Assembly: GCA_964415435.1 (NCBI GenBank)
Contig: CAYPZT010000015.1
Location: forward strand, 1-21,471
DNA from: CAYPZT01 sp964415435
GTDB taxonomy: Bacteria; Patescibacteriota; Microgenomatia; UBA1406; GWC2-37-13
Reading direction: 5' to 3'
Length of the DNA: 21,471 nt
The translations under genes were made by a program, and so were the position numbers. Positions within the stretch are counted from its first letter, which is position 1; each line of letters starts with the position of its first letter. Below the pieces are notes generated by a model. The model saw only the letters and a program-made list of their open reading frames with translations, did not search any database and was not told where the DNA came from. Below are positions 19,816 through 21,471 of this stretch, one piece after another.

Positions 19816-21465
19816 TTATTCAATATAGCCTCTTTCGCGAAGTCTGTTGAGAACCTCTTCCTGCTGATCATTACGGATATAGAGATCTGTTCGTAGATTA
19901 AATTCCGATGTTTCACCTTTTGTAATAGCGTCCGGGATATTTTCAATTGAAGTGTATTTGTCGCTCATCCAATCTGTGAAAAATTTACCAAACTCAAGAG
20001 CAGGAGTACCAAAGATCGATGCTTCATGTTTATAAATAATGACTGTCGGCGGATTCTTTTCAAATTGTTCTATAAAAGTAGTTTTCAGATGATCATCCTC
20101 CCTGAACTGCGGCAAGAGTGTTGGATACTTACCGGGAAGCTTTCCGTTACGGACAAAGAAAACCTCCTGGGGCTCATAGGGCCCGATCCAAAAATACTCA
20201 CCTCCCCGAACTATGCCATCCACAAAGTCTGCTGTATAGGCAGCATCCTCAAGATGCGGGAGCTTCTGAGTATAACGCTCAAAATATTTATCGTAAGTGT
20301 TCTTAGCCAAAAAAAGGAATGTGAAAATGAGAAGTACACATAGCATGAGCTGTACGACTCTTCGCAGGTCAGAAAACAGAGTGCTGACAATCTTTTCCTT
20401 CCACATCATGGCAAGCGCGACGATGCTCGATGCCGCGCCAAGCATCAGAAAAAGACTTTGCTGGTAATCGGTTTCCTTATATGACTGTATCATGCTCCGG
20501 GGAGCGGAAAATGATAGTATCAAAAAGAAAATAAAACCGACAACGGGATTATAAATAAAGAGAAGAACCAGAAGGACCAATGTCCCAAGACCAGCCAATA
20601 CGTTTATAGGCAGATACAAGTCAAAGTTTTTGATTTTGGTAAGTAAGGGAAGATACTCTCCATAGAAGTTATACATAAGGGTCATGGCAAATTTGATCGG
20701 ATTAAAAAATCTTCCCTTTACATAATTGGGAATGCTTATATAGTGTTCTGTGTTGTACGTAACATTTGAAAAATAGAAGTCTTTGAATGTACCGGTTATC
20801 CCCAAGAGTGCGCCGTATAATAAGTACGGCACGGCCATAATACCTATAAGCTGCAAACCCTTTTTCCAGTCGCGCCTCACGAGGTACAGTTGCCACAGGT
20901 AAAGTGCCCCAGCAATATATACAAATGTCATAGATGAAAACACCAAACAAAATGTAGCAAAAGATGACACTGCAACCCATACGTACCTTACTTTATTTGA
21001 AAGTGTCTGCACAATAAGAAGCCAAAAGGTGACCGAAAAGAATAGAACGGCCAAGCTATCGGCAAGATACAGATGGAACCAAAAATATACCGCAGCCAAA
21101 GGAAACAGGATGAAAAATATCATATACGGCACGTACCAGTCCGGATACCACTTGCGTATTCGAAGTGCGACGATAGCCAGGACTACAAACTGAAACACGG
21201 CGTACCACACTCGGAAAAGTGCAAAAGATCCGAATGATATCTTCAAGAGTGGTACTGCCAAATACCAGGCCAAAGGCAGGTGATGGTCAAAAAAATCCCT
21301 GTACGGTAATCCTCCACTGCCAATAACCTGTCCGCCAAGTAGGTTCACAAACTCATCCGGATAAGCTACGTATGATGAATTTATGTAGAAAATAGCAAAT
21401 ATTGCAGCAAAAATACCAATCTCTATCCATGCCAATTTGCGAAGCCGATGAAGTAGCTGTTTCAT
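19816..21465 (-). CDS. GT39/PMT-like membrane glycosyltransferase
   Basis: Polytopic GT-C protein of 549 aa. TM1 (about 13-31) is followed by YPDEFVNLLGG (acidic loop, DE at 37-38) and PYRDFFDHHLPLAWYLAVPL (54-73), where DHHLPL stands in the place of the dKPPL motif; YLADSLAVLFF follows, as in other GT39 members. About eleven TM segments and a C-terminal extracytoplasmic domain of roughly 160 residues containing GGEYFWIGPYEPQEVFF. It would transfer a lipid-linked sugar at the outer face; donor and acceptor are unknown. The ATG at 21463-21465 is 6 bases from the window end, so its promoter lies outside and a longer N-terminus cannot be excluded, although the basic start MKQLLHRLRK before TM1 looks native. 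Convergent with the CofE-like gene, stops touching. Confidence 0.88.
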   Translation of the reverse strand: MKQLLHRLRKLAWIEIGIFAAIFAIFYINSSYVAYPDEFVNLLGGQVIGSGGLPYRDFFDHHLPLAWYLAVPLLKISFGSFALFRVWYAVFQFVVLAIVALRIRKWYPDWYVPYMIFFILFPLAAVYFWFHLYLADSLAVLFFSVTFWLLIVQTLSNKVRYVWVAVSSFATFCLVFSSMTFVYIAGALYLWQLYLVRRDWKKGLQLIGIMAVPYLLYGALLGITGTFKDFYFSNVTYNTEHYISIPNYVKGRFFNPIKFAMTLMYNFYGEYLPLLTKIKNFDLYLPINVLAGLGTLVLLVLLFIYNPVVGFIFFLILSFSAPRSMIQSYKETDYQQSLFLMLGAASSIVALAMMWKEKIVSTLFSDLRRVVQLMLCVLLIFTFLFLAKNTYDKYFERYTQKLPHLEDAAYTADFVDGIVRGGEYFWIGPYEPQEVFFVRNGKLPGKYPTLLPQFREDDHLKTTFIEQFEKNPPTVIIYKHEASIFGTPALEFGKFFTDWMSDKYTSIENIPDAITKGETSEFNLRTDLYIRNDQQEEVLNRLRERGYIE

Positions 21466-21471
21466 GTCTTT

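Noticed and set aside
1..21471. Recoded TGA (Gly) as in Gracilibacteria/Absconditabacteria
   Set aside because: TGA ends several genes exactly where the families end (826, 7096, 11668, 14908, 18049), so it is a stop here.
1..21471. tRNA, rRNA, CRISPR, IS or phage elements
   Set aside because: No cloverleaf-like sequence was noticed in the short spacers, no direct repeat array and no transposase or integrase motif in any frame; the eye scan of coding regions for RNA genes was limited.

Overview
This 21.5 kb window looks like a chromosomal piece of a small-genome bacterium, most plausibly of the Candidate Phyla Radiation (Patescibacteria, Microgenomates-like). That placement is an inference. 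It rests on moderate-to-low GC, extremely tight packing, no intergenic stretch above about 90 bases, a very high density of polytopic GT-C glycosyltransferases, a short membrane protein with a Pro/Thr-rich tail, and many genes that start a few bases after a -10 box. TGA is a normal stop, so the recoded genetic code of Gracilibacteria/Absconditabacteria is excluded. No tRNA, rRNA, IS element, CRISPR array or phage gene was seen.

Layout. Positions 1-822 hold the 5'-truncated end of formamidopyrimidine-DNA glycosylase. Positions 826-3718 (minus) are a three-gene MacAB-type tripartite efflux/ABC operon: adaptor, ATPase, then a permease interrupted by a 10-N assembly gap. Positions 3765-15714 are a surface-glycan/glycoprotein glycosylation region: five GT-C-type membrane proteins (a PIG-V-like enzyme, three GT39/ArnT/PMT-like enzymes and a PTPS-related/YfhO-like protein), three GT2 enzymes (Alg5-like, GtrB/ArnC-like, rhamnosyltransferase-like), a Wzx/MATE-type flippase and one small unknown protein with a possible GNAT end. 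A sixth GT-C enzyme lies at 19816-21465. Positions 15801-18462 hold a Pro/Thr-tailed membrane protein, a 487-aa orphan, a minimal nucleotidyltransferase-fold protein and a DUF1801 protein. Positions 18512-19815 hold a translationally coupled pair: an NlpC/P60 peptidase without any ATG/GTG/TTG start, and a CofE-like gamma-glutamyl ligase.

How they may work together (inference from families): the Alg5-like and GtrB-like GT2 enzymes would load sugars onto polyprenyl phosphate. The GT-C enzymes would use these lipid-linked sugars on the outer face of the membrane, on glycans or protein Ser/Thr. The flippase and the third GT2 would build and export a lipid-linked oligosaccharide. The Pro/Thr-rich protein at 15801 is a possible O-glycosylation target.

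The most notable structural theme is gene-start architecture. At least eight genes have a recognisable -10 hexamer (several of the extended TGnTATAAT type) ending only 6-8 bases before the start codon, which predicts leaderless mRNAs. At 4865-4908 two divergent genes overlap head to head and each promoter lies inside the other gene. At 10161-10182 two divergent -10 boxes form a perfect palindrome. The NlpC/P60-CofE-like pair is the most interesting candidate for an undescribed biochemical module.
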